DNA of 64,000 nt from Nocardia pneumoniae NBRC 100136 (GCF_000308755.1 NZ_BAGF01000084.1:186001-250000); one strand, 5' to 3'. Positions 1 through 8,850 are shown, counted from the stretch's first letter. The notes: a model not told the origin generated them from the letters alone. Numbers and translations are program-made.

Positions 1-72
1 CCACGCGCGGGCAACAACGGGAACGGCAACGACGCGGGGACGACCGGAACAGCCCCGACCCGCGGCCGGTAG
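1..72 (+). CDS. C-terminal tail of an upstream protein (partial), possibly a class A penicillin-binding protein
   Basis: An open frame runs from the first base to a TAG at 70-72. It encodes 23 residues of Asn/Gly/Thr/Arg-rich low-complexity sequence, which looks like the disordered tail of a longer protein. The next gene starts 11 bases later with a GTG. In mycobacteria the GT87 gene that follows sits directly downstream of ponA1, whose product ends in a disordered tail. Assigning this fragment to a PonA-type penicillin-binding protein therefore rests on gene order alone; no domain is visible. Confidence 0.4.
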   Translation, partial: PRAGNNGNGNDAGTTGTAPTRGR

Positions 73-83
73 CCTCGGGTTCC

Positions 84-1817
84 GTGACCGATCAGCAGCT
101 GGTGGTGCCACGGACGAACGGGAGGCCGCCGCTCTCCGACCGGGCCGGGGCCGGTGGGGCGTACTACGCCGCACCCGCCCCGCTCGCATCGGATCTCCGC
201 TCGGCGGACGCGCGAGACCGGCCGAGCCGCACCGATTCGCTGACCGCCCAGCTGTCCACGGTGATCGGCGGGCCGGTCGGTGATCACGCCCTGATCGGGC
301 GGGTGCGGTTCTGGACGCCGATGCGCGTGCTGCTGGCGTTCGCGGTCGTGTTCCTCGCACTCGGCTGGTTCGGCAAGGCGGGCTGCATTCAGCAGACCAC
401 CGGCGCGGACGGCGACCTGACCCTCGACTGGAACAACGGCCGCCAATACGTGGCCATGTGCTACTCGGACACCGTGCCGCTCTACGGCGCGGAGCGGCTG
501 AACGAGGGCGCCTTCCCGTACAAGAAACATTGGATCGAGCAAACTCCCGACGGCGGCCGGGAGATCCGGTACATGGAATACCCGGTGCTCTCGGGCCTGT
601 ACCAGTATTTCGCGATGCGGATCGCCAAGAGCTGGGACGCCGCGCCGCTGCCCGGCGCGCTGCAAGTGGTGATCTACTTCAACGTCGTCGCGTTCGGGCT
701 GGCGATGGCCTGGCTGGTCACCATCTGGGCGTCGGCGCTGCTGGCCGGTCGCCGGATCTGGGACGCGGCGCTGGTCGCCTGCTCGCCGTTGGTGATCGTG
801 CACGCGTTCACCAATTTCGACGCGCTCGCAACCGCTTTCGCCGCGACCGGCCTGCTCGCCTGGGCCCGGCGCAAACCCGTGCTCGCCGGGATCCTGCTCG
901 GTCTCGGCGGCGCCGCGAAGCTGTATCCGCTGCTGCTGCTCGGACCCATCGTGGTGCTGTGCCTGCGCACCGAGACGATGCAGCGGACCCCGCGCACCCA
1001 CCTCGGCCTGCGACTGCGCGATGTGGACGGCTGGCCGACGTTCCTGGCGTGGGTACGTGAGACGCCCTACCGCATCCAATTCCTCAGCGCCCGCCCGCTC
1101 GGCGCCGCGTCCGTCACGGTGTCGGCGGCACTGGCCACCTGGCTGGCGGTGAATCTGCCGATCGCCGCGCTGTACCCGAACGGATGGCGAGAGTTCTTCC
1201 GGCTGAACACCACCCGGCACGCCGATCCGGACTCGATCTACAACGTGATCTCCTCGTTCACCGGCTGGCCCGGTTTCGACGGCGTACTCGACCACGGGGA
1301 GCAGCCGGTCATCCTGAACGCCGTCTCCCTGCTCGCGTTCGTCGTGGCCTGCGCGGTGATCGGCTATATCGGTCTCACCGCGCCGCGGCGCCCGCGGCTG
1401 GCACAGCTGTGCTTCCTGGTGGTCGCGGCCTTCCTGCTGACGAACAAGGTGTGGAGCCCGCAGTATTCGCTGTGGCTGGTGCCGTTGGCCGTGCTCGCGC
1501 TGCCGCATCGGCGCATCCTGCTGGCCTGGATGACCGTCGACGCACTGGTCTGGGTGCCGCGCATGTTCTACTACCTCGGCCTGGACCGCAAGGGACTGCC
1601 CGAGCAGTGGTTCACCGGCACGGTGCTGCTGCGTGACCTCGCGGTGGTAGGGCTGTGCGCGCTGATCGTGCGCCAGATCTACCGCCCGGAGGAGGACCTG
1701 GTCCGCTTCGACTACGTCGACGACCCGGCCGGTGGCATTGTCGACCGGACGCCGGACCCGCTCTTGCCGTGGCTACCCGAGCCGCTGCGGCCGCGGGTGG
1801 CCGTCGCGCGAGGCTGA
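84..1817 (+). CDS. GT87-family (DUF2029) polytopic mannosyltransferase-like membrane protein
   Basis: A 577-residue protein starting at GTG 84. Residues 1 to about 70 are a polar cytoplasmic tail. The rest is a chain of about ten hydrophobic segments separated by loops, typical of GT-C enzymes that use polyprenyl-phosphate sugars. The first external loop carries CYSD followed by an EYPVLSG motif. A second copy of this signature occurs in the paralogue at 19659-21050. The C-terminal tail after about residue 530 is acidic. Family members in mycobacteria add mannose to cell-envelope glycolipids or have no assigned substrate. The length and position after the presumed PonA tail match the Rv0051 type. 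The exact sugar acceptor cannot be read from the sequence. Confidence 0.8.
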   Translation: MTDQQLVVPRTNGRPPLSDRAGAGGAYYAAPAPLASDLRSADARDRPSRTDSLTAQLSTVIGGPVGDHALIGRVRFWTPMRVLLAFAVVFLALGWFGKAGCIQQTTGADGDLTLDWNNGRQYVAMCYSDTVPLYGAERLNEGAFPYKKHWIEQTPDGGREIRYMEYPVLSGLYQYFAMRIAKSWDAAPLPGALQVVIYFNVVAFGLAMAWLVTIWASALLAGRRIWDAALVACSPLVIVHAFTNFDALATAFAATGLLAWARRKPVLAGILLGLGGAAKLYPLLLLGPIVVLCLRTETMQRTPRTHLGLRLRDVDGWPTFLAWVRETPYRIQFLSARPLGAASVTVSAALATWLAVNLPIAALYPNGWREFFRLNTTRHADPDSIYNVISSFTGWPGFDGVLDHGEQPVILNAVSLLAFVVACAVIGYIGLTAPRRPRLAQLCFLVVAAFLLTNKVWSPQYSLWLVPLAVLALPHRRILLAWMTVDALVWVPRMFYYLGLDRKGLPEQWFTGTVLLRDLAVVGLCALIVRQIYRPEEDLVRFDYVDDPAGGIVDRTPDPLLPWLPEPLRPRVAVARG

Positions 1818-1846
1818 CCGCCCGGCCGATCAGCCTCGTCGAGCGC

Positions 1847-3418
1847 TCACCGGGTGCGCAGGAAGCGCGCCTGCTGCCCCGGCTCCTGCGGCAGCATATC
1901 CAAATCGAGCTGCCACGCACTGCCGGTCCACGGATCGAACAGCGGGGTGCCGCCCACGGTGGGCAGGTGCCTGCACAACTGCGACAGCGACGCCACGGTG
2001 GAGTCGGCGGAATCGGATTCGTTGGCGCCGACGATCACCGTGGACAGACCGATCAAGTCGCCGCGCGCGATCAGCGCACCGATCCGCTGTGCGTCCGAGC
2101 TCTGGTAGCCGTGCGGAAAATCCGCCGCCAGCAGGACCCGATGCTCGCTCGGCGGCGTGAAATCCCCCGTGCTGTAGGCCAATTCGGCCAGCTCGGCGGC
2201 GTCCACCAATGCCTGCAATCGTGCCGAGATGTCGGCGTGGTCGGTGACCGGCGGTCCGTTCAGCACCGGTGCGAGCAGGCCGGTGAAGCCGCTGAACGCG
2301 TCGGTCAGGTCGATGATGTCGACCAGCGCCCGCCGCTGCGGCGCGGTGGCGAGCAGTCGCGCGAGCAGCGCACCCACCACGGGCGCGACCGCGCGGGTCG
2401 ACTCGGTATCGATCCACAGCGGCCGATTCAGCGGCACGGGAACGCAATACGGGATGCGCAGCGGGCCGCGATCGAGCGCGTAGAGCTCGCCGAGCCGGAT
2501 GCCATCGCTCGGCGCGGGCGGCTTGTCCCAGGCGGGCGAATCCCAGGACGCCAGCGCGGGCGGTAGCACCAGGTCGGCTTCGGCGAGTTCGCGCATCAGC
2601 TGTTCGCCGTCGCGCTGATGGTTGTGCTCGGCGGTGGCGATCAGCTCGTCGCTGCGTTGCTGCGCGGCGCGGCGCGCCTCCTCGGCCGCCGGAGTATTCC
2701 TGGTCGCGGGATCGGAAACAGCGAGCGACAGCTCGTGATCCAAGCGCTTGGCCGCGTATTCGCGCGCCGACACCAGCGCGGCGGCCGACCGCGCGGCGTC
2801 CTCGAAGACCATCCACATCCGTTCCAGGCCGTGACCGACTTCCAGCGGCGCGCCGGTGGTCCGCGCATCGCCCGCCAAGGGATCGGCCACGGTATGCGCA
2901 TCCGGCTGTGGGCCTGGAGCAGGCTGTGCGGGCTCACCGTCGACGTCGACGCCGTGCGCGGTGAGCAGCACGGCGAGTCCGCCCGCGTATCCCTGGCCGA
3001 CGGCGCGCAGCTTCCACGCCGAGCCGCGCCGGTATACCTCGAGGCAGATCAGCGCCGTCTCACCCGCCGTCGGTGTTACCGTGAATTCCGCTGTCGCACT
3101 GTCATTCTCGGACAGCGTCGCGGTCACCGGCCCGATCCCGGCGCCGCTCGGCGGGGCGGCTGGGTCGGCACTCGCCACCAGCAACACCGCCTTGGCGTCC
3201 GGACGGACCTCGGCGAGCGTGATCGTCACCCCGTCGGCGGCCAGAGCGACGCCCGCCGCGCTGGGCTGGTTGTAGAAGACGAAATCGTCGCTGGAGAAAA
3301 CCTTCAGGTTCTCGGCGACCACCAGCGCGGAAACATCGAGGGCAGCCTCGGCTTTCGCACTGAAACGAAGGACCTCACCGGTCAGCGGAATGTTCTGACC
3401 GGCCTTCAGTTGAATCAC
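1847..3418 (-). CDS. TerD-domain protein fused to a degenerate FtsK-like module
   Basis: A 523-residue protein with a GTG start. Residues 1-165 are a TerD-superfamily beta-sandwich: an FVFYNQP segment near 46-52, and LEVYRRGSAWKLRAVGQGYA near 126-145, the family's C-terminal signature. A Pro/Asp-rich linker (165-195) leads to a helical stretch (195-290). Residues 305-500 resemble the region that precedes the RecA core in large actinobacterial FtsK/SpoIIIE proteins: VALLARLLAT-type helix, LVDIIDLTDAFSGF, then HRVLLAADFPHGY and an ARGDLIGLSTVIVG strand. The chain ends there, so no Walker A motif is present and the module cannot hydrolyse ATP by itself. It lies 27 bases downstream of the two-domain TerD gene on the same strand, so both are probably one operon. 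TerD proteins bind calcium and act in envelope or phage stress. The FtsK-like assignment is by pattern. Confidence 0.75.
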   Translation of the reverse strand: MIQLKAGQNIPLTGEVLRFSAKAEAALDVSALVVAENLKVFSSDDFVFYNQPSAAGVALAADGVTITLAEVRPDAKAVLLVASADPAAPPSGAGIGPVTATLSENDSATAEFTVTPTAGETALICLEVYRRGSAWKLRAVGQGYAGGLAVLLTAHGVDVDGEPAQPAPGPQPDAHTVADPLAGDARTTGAPLEVGHGLERMWMVFEDAARSAAALVSAREYAAKRLDHELSLAVSDPATRNTPAAEEARRAAQQRSDELIATAEHNHQRDGEQLMRELAEADLVLPPALASWDSPAWDKPPAPSDGIRLGELYALDRGPLRIPYCVPVPLNRPLWIDTESTRAVAPVVGALLARLLATAPQRRALVDIIDLTDAFSGFTGLLAPVLNGPPVTDHADISARLQALVDAAELAELAYSTGDFTPPSEHRVLLAADFPHGYQSSDAQRIGALIARGDLIGLSTVIVGANESDSADSTVASLSQLCRHLPTVGGTPLFDPWTGSAWQLDLDMLPQEPGQQARFLRTR

Positions 3419-3445
3419 GGAACCGCCCTGCTGTTCGCCCGCCGA

Positions 3446-4840
3446 TCAACCGTTGACGAGGAACCGGCCGAGCTGCGGCACCGCCTCACCCGGATGCTTG
3501 GCCTGGAAGCCCTCGCCGAGCGCCTGCAACTTCCAATCGGCGCCGACCCGGTACAGCTTGGACATCGCCATCGCGGTGAACGGCATGCCGCCCGCCAGGG
3601 TGTACCTGGCCAATTCGCCGTTGTTGGTGCCGTCGACCAAGCGGCAGAACGCATTCTGCACCTGCTCGAACGTGTGGCCCTTGTAGGAGGTCACGATGAA
3701 CAGCAGCGTGGTCACGTGCGGCGGGACGCGGGTCAGGTCGACCAGGATCATCTCGTCGTCGCCTTCGCCCTCGCCGGTGAGGTTGTCGCCCTGGTGGCGG
3801 ATCGAGCCGTCCTTGGAGGTCAGCTGGCCGTAGTAGGCGACGTCCACCGGGTTCATGTCGGCGAACATGATGACCGACGCGTCCAGGTCGATGTCGACCG
3901 TGCGGTTGCCGAACATGCCACGGCTGCGCACCGGATCCCAGCCGAGACCCATCTTGACGAAGGTCAGCGCGGCGCCTTCCTTGCGCAGCGTGACCCGCTG
4001 CCCCTTGACCAGGCTGACCGGCCGGTCCTTGGTCAAGCTCACCTCGCCCGCCGGTTGCTGCGGCTGCTGCGGCGGCGCGGGCTGAGCAGGCGGCGGGTAA
4101 CCCGGACCGGGAGGCGGCGGCGGGTACCCCGGGCCGGGTGGGGGGTAACCCGGACCGCCCTGCGGCGGGTAGCCGGGGCCGGGCGGCGGCGGATACGAAC
4201 CGGACGGCGCGTACTGCGGCGCCTGCTGCTGTGTCGGATATGCCGGGGTGGTCGGCGGCGGGTAGTTGGCGGGCTGCTGCGGAGGTGGCGGCGGGGCCTG
4301 CGCGGGCTGCGGAGCCTGCGCGGGCTGGGCGGGCGCGTCGTCGACGGTGACACCGTGGTCGGTGACCAGCGCGGCGAACCCACCGGCGTAACCCTGCCCC
4401 ACCGCGCGCACCTTCCACGCGCCCTGGCGCCGGTAGAGCTCGAGCGCGATCACGATCGACTCGGTGTTCAGGCCGTCGATCTGATACTCGTACAAGCGAT
4501 TACCCGTCCCATCCGACACGATCGCGGTCGGCGGAGCGAACTGTCCGAAGTTGCTGTTCGCGTCGTCCAGCGTGATCACCGCACGGATCTGGTCGATGTC
4601 GGCGGGCACCGCGTTCAACGACACCGCCAGCGACGCCGGCTGTCCGGCGGGGGCGGGCTGCAAATTCACGCCGGGGCCGGTCGGCTGGTTGAAGAAGACG
4701 AAGTCGGCGTCGGAACGGACCTTGCCCCGCTCGGTCACCAGTAGTGCCGACAGATCCGCCGGCGCCGTGAGCTGGATGGAAATCACCACGTCATTGGTGG
4801 CCAGCGGACCGTTCTGGCCCTTGGCGAGTGTTGCGGACAA
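3446..4840 (-). CDS. Two-domain TerD protein with a Pro/Gly/Tyr-rich linker
   Basis: I place the start at TTG 4838-4840, giving MSATLAKGQNGPL, the usual opening of the family, with AAGGG (4847-4851) six bases upstream. A longer reading frame to 4900 exists but lacks support. The product has 464 residues. Residues 1-165 form a first TerD domain ending in LELYRRQGAWKVRAVGQGYA and lacking the acidic calcium motifs. Residues 167-265 are a linker with four GPGYPP-type repeats. Residues 266-464 are a canonical TerD domain with VDIDLDAS and GDNLTGEGEGDDE, the calcium-binding segments known in the family. It is divergently transcribed from the AIM24 genes (127-base gap) and is probably the first gene of the operon that continues into the TerD-FtsK-like gene. 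Confidence 0.85.
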   Translation of the reverse strand: MSATLAKGQNGPLATNDVVISIQLTAPADLSALLVTERGKVRSDADFVFFNQPTGPGVNLQPAPAGQPASLAVSLNAVPADIDQIRAVITLDDANSNFGQFAPPTAIVSDGTGNRLYEYQIDGLNTESIVIALELYRRQGAWKVRAVGQGYAGGFAALVTDHGVTVDDAPAQPAQAPQPAQAPPPPPQQPANYPPPTTPAYPTQQQAPQYAPSGSYPPPPGPGYPPQGGPGYPPPGPGYPPPPPGPGYPPPAQPAPPQQPQQPAGEVSLTKDRPVSLVKGQRVTLRKEGAALTFVKMGLGWDPVRSRGMFGNRTVDIDLDASVIMFADMNPVDVAYYGQLTSKDGSIRHQGDNLTGEGEGDDEMILVDLTRVPPHVTTLLFIVTSYKGHTFEQVQNAFCRLVDGTNNGELARYTLAGGMPFTAMAMSKLYRVGADWKLQALGEGFQAKHPGEAVPQLGRFLVNG

Positions 4841-4967
4841 GTTCGACCCTTCGCTTGTCGGTGCGTACGCCTGACACTCTACGAGAAACGCGCTCGGCAC
4901 CGCTCGTACTGAACGGCCGCGCTACCCCGACACGCGTTGGCACATCGGTTAGGGTGACGGCACGCAG

Positions 4968-5645
4968 ATGGAATACGGCAACTACACCGTGTTCCCGATC
5001 CAGACAGCAGGCAAACACTCCATGGCGCAACTGTTCGAGCAATCGAAGAAGGTGATCGAGGCACACCTCGCCGGAACCAGCCTGCGGGCGATTTCCGGCT
5101 CGATGATCGCCTACGAAGGAAATGTGCAGTTCAAGTCGGCCGGTTTCGGTGGGGGCGACGGCGTGCTCGCCGGGCTCAAGCGGCGGGCGACCGGCGAGAA
5201 GCTCTCGCTGATGGAGTGCTCCGGCAACGGCCGGGTTTTCTTCGCGGTCAACGGCCAGCATGTCACCGTGGTCGACGTGAACAACGAGACGCTGCAAGTG
5301 GAGTCGCAACAACTGCTCGCCTTCGCCGGAAACCTGCGCACCGACGTGCGTTTCGCCGGTGTGCGCGGCGCGTCCACCGGTCAGGGCCTGTTCACCACCA
5401 CCGTCTCCGGACAGGGGCAGGTCGCATTGCTCTCGGCGGGCGGGCCGCTCATTCACCTCGAGGTATCGCCGCAGTATCCGCTGGTGGTGGACCCTGACGC
5501 GTTCGTCGCCGCGCGCGGCAACCTCAACCAGTCGTTCGTCACCGACGTGTCCTGGCGCAGTTTCGTCGGCCAGGACGCCGGCGAAGCGTTCTCGCTGCGC
5601 TGGGATGGGCATGGCGTGGTGTCGATCCAGCCCGCGGAACGGTAG
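4968..5645 (+). CDS. AIM24 family protein, copy 1
   Basis: A 225-residue protein, ATG at 4968. It is all-beta with repeated turns and carries the AIM24/DUF124 pattern: FFAVNGQHVTVVDVNNETLQVES, LLAFAGNLRTDVRF, GQGLFTTTVSGQGQVALLS, and the closing VDPDAFVAARGNL and LRWDGHGVVSIQP. The fold is the TRAP-like double beta-helix family. Bacterial members form oligomers and are repeatedly found beside TerD genes, but their biochemical job is unknown. It is the first of three adjacent paralogues (8-base and 2-base gaps), which must be one transcript. A 127-base divergent promoter region separates it from the two-domain TerD gene. Confidence 0.85.
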   Translation: MEYGNYTVFPIQTAGKHSMAQLFEQSKKVIEAHLAGTSLRAISGSMIAYEGNVQFKSAGFGGGDGVLAGLKRRATGEKLSLMECSGNGRVFFAVNGQHVTVVDVNNETLQVESQQLLAFAGNLRTDVRFAGVRGASTGQGLFTTTVSGQGQVALLSAGGPLIHLEVSPQYPLVVDPDAFVAARGNLNQSFVTDVSWRSFVGQDAGEAFSLRWDGHGVVSIQPAER

Positions 5646-5653
5646 GGGCAGCG

Positions 5654-6352
5654 ATGTTCGAGAAAGTCAACGGCAAGGTCGTCAAGGTCGACGTCGGAAT
5701 GGCGGGCGGCGTGGTCGCCCGCAACGGCGCGATGCTGTTCTACACCGGCGACGTTTCCTTTGCGCCGCATGCCATTCCGGGTGGTCAGGGGATGGGCGGC
5801 ATGGGTGGCGTCATGGGGCTGGCCGGACGCATGATGGCGGGCGAGCACGAGCGCACCATGCTGGCGCAGGGCACCGGCGAGGTGCATTACGGGTTCGCGG
5901 GCCTGGAAGTGCAGGTGGTGCACATGCAGCCGGGCGCGACACTGCGCGTCGAGGCTTCGCGACTGCTGGCCAACACCGCCGGGTTGCAGAGTTCGGTGGT
6001 GTCGGTGATGAGTTCGAGCGGCGGAGGCGGTGGCGGCGGCCTGATGGGCGCGCTGCGCGGCGCCGCGTCGGGTGCGTTGACCGGTCAAGGCATGTTCACC
6101 ACCCAGTTGTCCGGGCACGGCGCTGCGGTGTTGCTCGCGCACGGCGGATTCCTGGAACTGCAAGTGGGCGGTCCGCATCCGATCGTGGTCGACCCGCAGG
6201 CGTTCGTCGCCGCCTACGGCAACGTGCAGACCGAGCTGAAGACGGCGCTGAGCTGGCGGGACGCGGTCGGCCGCGGTTCCGGCGAGGCGATGCAGTTGCA
6301 CTGCGTCGGGCAGGGCGTCGTCTATGTGCAGGCCTCCGAAGAGAAGTTGTGA
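5654..6352 (+). CDS. AIM24 family protein, copy 2
   Basis: A 232-residue protein, ATG at 5654, with AGGGG just upstream. Same family as its neighbours: VQVVHMQPGATLRVEASRLLA, GQGMFTTQLSGHGAAVLLA, VDPQAFVAAYGNVQTELK and a final LHCVGQGVVYVQ. It differs by two glycine-rich insertions: a GGQGMGGMGGVMG stretch near residues 41-55 and an SSSGGGGGGGLMG stretch near 117-129. These probably form flexible loops. It overlaps nothing but is closely spaced on both sides, so co-translation with copies 1 and 3 is likely. Function is unknown beyond the family association with tellurite/stress loci. Confidence 0.85.
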   Translation: MFEKVNGKVVKVDVGMAGGVVARNGAMLFYTGDVSFAPHAIPGGQGMGGMGGVMGLAGRMMAGEHERTMLAQGTGEVHYGFAGLEVQVVHMQPGATLRVEASRLLANTAGLQSSVVSVMSSSGGGGGGGLMGALRGAASGALTGQGMFTTQLSGHGAAVLLAHGGFLELQVGGPHPIVVDPQAFVAAYGNVQTELKTALSWRDAVGRGSGEAMQLHCVGQGVVYVQASEEKL

Positions 6353-6354
6353 GC

Positions 6355-7119
6355 ATGTCCCAGATCCTCAATCCCATGAATCTCGGTGAGAGCGACAACA
6401 TCCCGGGAAACAACTACGCCTACTGCATCGACCTGAACAAGCCGTGGTTCATGCGCAAGGGCGCGATGATCGCCTACTACGGCGACATGCGGTTCCAGAT
6501 GCTCACGCACGGTCTGCACGGCGGTCTGCTGCACATGGTGTCGCAGCAGTTCTCCGCGCCGCTGTTCACCGGCGACTATGTCGTCGCGGAGGGGCACGGC
6601 AAGCTGATCATCGGCGACCGCGGCTACGACATCAATTCCTATGACCTGGAGGACAACGGCAACCTGACCATCCGGGCGGCGAACCTGCTGGCGTTCGAGC
6701 CGGGTCTGTCGCTGAACCAGTCCATCGTGCCGGGGTTCCTCACCCTCATCGGCACCGGCAAGTTCCTCGCCTCGTCCAACGGACCGGTCATATTCGCCGA
6801 GCCGCCGCTGCGGGTGGATCCTGAATCGCTGGTGGGGTGGGCGGATTGCCCCTCGCCGAGTCACCACTACGACCAGCGGTGGGTCACCGACTTCCTGGCC
6901 GCGGGCGCGGCGGCCTTCGGCGTCAACTCCGGTGAGGAGCGCCAATTCGACTTCACGGGCGCGGGAACCGTGCTGATCCAGTCCAGCGAGAAGGTGCTCA
7001 GCGACTCGATGCTGGTGCGCACCATCGAAGGACAGCTCCAGAGCGGCATCACCGTCGGCGGCCTGCAACGGCTGCAAGGTGTGATCGCACAGCAGCTGGC
7101 GGGTCAGCAGCAGTACTGA
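6355..7119 (+). CDS. AIM24 family protein, copy 3
   Basis: I take ATG 6355 as the start, giving 254 residues; an in-frame GTG at 6349 that overlaps the previous stop (GTGA) is a plausible alternative. The frame is open far upstream, but that sequence is out-of-frame with copies 1 and 2 and is not coding. AIM24 features: WFMRKGAMIAYYGDMRFQ, FSAPLFTGDYVVAEGHGKLIIGDRG, LAFEPGLSLNQSI, VDPESLVGW, FDFTGAGTVLIQSS. A C-terminal extension of about 40 residues (IEGQLQSGITVGGLQRLQGV) is helical and Gln-rich, absent from copies 1 and 2. It closes the three-gene AIM24 transcript. Confidence 0.85.
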   Translation: MSQILNPMNLGESDNIPGNNYAYCIDLNKPWFMRKGAMIAYYGDMRFQMLTHGLHGGLLHMVSQQFSAPLFTGDYVVAEGHGKLIIGDRGYDINSYDLEDNGNLTIRAANLLAFEPGLSLNQSIVPGFLTLIGTGKFLASSNGPVIFAEPPLRVDPESLVGWADCPSPSHHYDQRWVTDFLAAGAAAFGVNSGEERQFDFTGAGTVLIQSSEKVLSDSMLVRTIEGQLQSGITVGGLQRLQGVIAQQLAGQQQY

Positions 7120-7201
7120 GCATCGTGATCACTCGCACGGGGGATCCGCCCACGCTCGCGCGGGGGATTCGCGACGCTCGGAACGCGGCTACCGTTCACC
7201 C

Positions 7202-8701
7202 GTGTTTCACATTCTCTCCTCTCGGCTCCTGCGGGTAGCGCTGCCTGCGGCAGCCCTCGCCGCGGCCGCGATACCCGCCGCGGCGGTGCCGATTCCTTCG
7301 GTTCCCGCCGGACCCGATGTCCCACGATTTCTCGGCGCACCCGCGATCGGCGACCCGGTCACCGGCATCGCCCCGGTCCCGCAGCACCCGCACCTGGCGC
7401 CGAACGGCAACTCGGGCGTCCACAACGACGGCTGGATGAGCGATAGCTATACCCGCCCCGGACCGCTCGGCCGGACGCCGCGGACCGATTCGCTGCTGCT
7501 CGGCAGTGAGTGCGGCTCGCTGGCGTTCGATCGTGCCGGTCGCATCGTCACGACCTGCCTCGGCCTCACCCCTGGCCTCTATCTCATCGACCCCACGACG
7601 ATGACCGTGCTGGGCAAACATCCGCTGCCCGGCAAGAGCCCGATCGATACGCTGCAACCCGGCGCGTTCGACAACTTCGTCGGCGGCGGGTACTTCTATC
7701 TCGACGACGCGGACCGCGCGGTAGTGGGCACCAGCACCGGACACCTTCAGGTCTTCGCGGAAACTCCTGCCGCCGACGGCTTTTCGCTGGTGCGCGACTA
7801 CGACCTGACCGGCGTGCTGCGCCCGGGCGAGACGCTGAACTCCGCACTGCCGGACTCGAACGGGTTGATCTGGTTCGTGGCCAAGACGAACGGCGTCGTC
7901 GGCACACTCGACCCGGATACCGGTGCGGCGCAGGTCGTCCGGCTCGGCGCGGGCACGGAGAACCAGATCGAGAATTCGTTCGCGGTCGGAACGGCCGGAG
8001 ATGTCTACATCGCCACCAACCGTCAGCTCCTGCGTTTCGACGCGGCTCCGGATGGCGCACCACAGATCACCTGGCAGATCTCCTACGCCAACAGCAACCA
8101 GCGCAAGCCGGGCCAGGTGGACGACGGAACCGGCACCACACCGACCATCCTCCCCGACGGCTATGTCGCCATTACCGACAATGCCGACCCGATGAACGTC
8201 GTCGTCTACCGCACGGCGCCCTCGGTCGCCGAACGGCAGGTCTGCGCGGTACCGGTCTTCGAACCCGGCCGCGGAGCCACGGAGAACTCTTTGATCGGTG
8301 CGGGCCGCTCACTCATCGTCGAGAACAACTATGGCTATGCGCATCCCGACGCGACCGCGTCCGGCAAGACCACCACGCCGGGTTTCGCTCGCGTCGACAT
8401 CGATGCCGACGGCAGCGGCTGCCATCTGACCTGGACGAACTCGGTCGAAGCCGCGCCGACCGTGGTGCCGAAACTGTCGCTGGCCACGGGGCTGATCTAC
8501 ACCTACACGAAGGGCACCGAGCCGAGCGATCCCTGGTACTGGACCGCTCTCGACTACCGCACCGGTGCGACGGTGTGGAAACAGCTGTCCGGCACCGGCC
8601 CAGGATTCAACAACAATTACGCCGGGATCGCGATCGGACCCGATGGAGCGGCATACCTCGGCACGCTCGGCGGGTTGGTGTCGATGCGCGACGGCGGCTG
8701 A
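7202..8701 (+). CDS. Secreted beta-propeller-like protein of unknown function
   Basis: A 499-residue protein with a GTG start at 7202. The N-terminus is a Sec signal peptide (LRVALPAAALAAAAIPAAAVP), with cleavage likely after AAA near residue 28. The mature part has repeated strand-turn segments of the type GRIVTTCLG, LYLIDPTTMTVLG, GLIWFVAKTNGVVGTLDPDTG, GDVYIATNRQLLRFD and GLIYTYTKGTEPSDPWYWTALDYRTGATVWKQ, like PQQ/quinoprotein-type propellers. No catalytic residues can be assigned. It begins 82 bases after the AIM24 genes, so it could be read with them or from its own promoter. I do not recognise a named family. Confidence 0.7.
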   Translation: MFHILSSRLLRVALPAAALAAAAIPAAAVPIPSVPAGPDVPRFLGAPAIGDPVTGIAPVPQHPHLAPNGNSGVHNDGWMSDSYTRPGPLGRTPRTDSLLLGSECGSLAFDRAGRIVTTCLGLTPGLYLIDPTTMTVLGKHPLPGKSPIDTLQPGAFDNFVGGGYFYLDDADRAVVGTSTGHLQVFAETPAADGFSLVRDYDLTGVLRPGETLNSALPDSNGLIWFVAKTNGVVGTLDPDTGAAQVVRLGAGTENQIENSFAVGTAGDVYIATNRQLLRFDAAPDGAPQITWQISYANSNQRKPGQVDDGTGTTPTILPDGYVAITDNADPMNVVVYRTAPSVAERQVCAVPVFEPGRGATENSLIGAGRSLIVENNYGYAHPDATASGKTTTPGFARVDIDADGSGCHLTWTNSVEAAPTVVPKLSLATGLIYTYTKGTEPSDPWYWTALDYRTGATVWKQLSGTGPGFNNNYAGIAIGPDGAAYLGTLGGLVSMRDGG

Positions 8702-8820
8702 GCCCGGCAAGCATCCGCGTGGCTCGACGTACGGCGGAAGCGGCTGGACACGACGCCCTCCGGAACGGGTTGCCGAGTATCGCGCCACCGCGCACGGGTA
8801 GCCGTGTCGGAGCGAATACT

Positions 8821-8850
8821 GTACGGACAGCAAAGAATTCGCGTCCGTAC
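8821..8850. promoter_or_regulatory. Inverted repeat upstream of the methyltransferase gene
   Basis: GTACGGAC (8821-8828) and GTCCGTAC (8843-8850) form a perfect 8-bp inverted repeat with a 14-base spacer. It lies in the 205-base gap after the propeller gene and about 57 bases before the ATG at 8907. It could be a dimeric repressor operator or a weak hairpin terminator; the spacer is AT-richer than its surroundings, which favours an operator or promoter. Nothing else is visible in this gap. Confidence 0.4.

Noticed and set aside
5359-6354. An upstream extension of the third AIM24 gene
   Set aside because: The extension overlaps AIM24 copies 1 and 2 in another frame and is Arg-rich noise; the family N-terminus starts at 6355.
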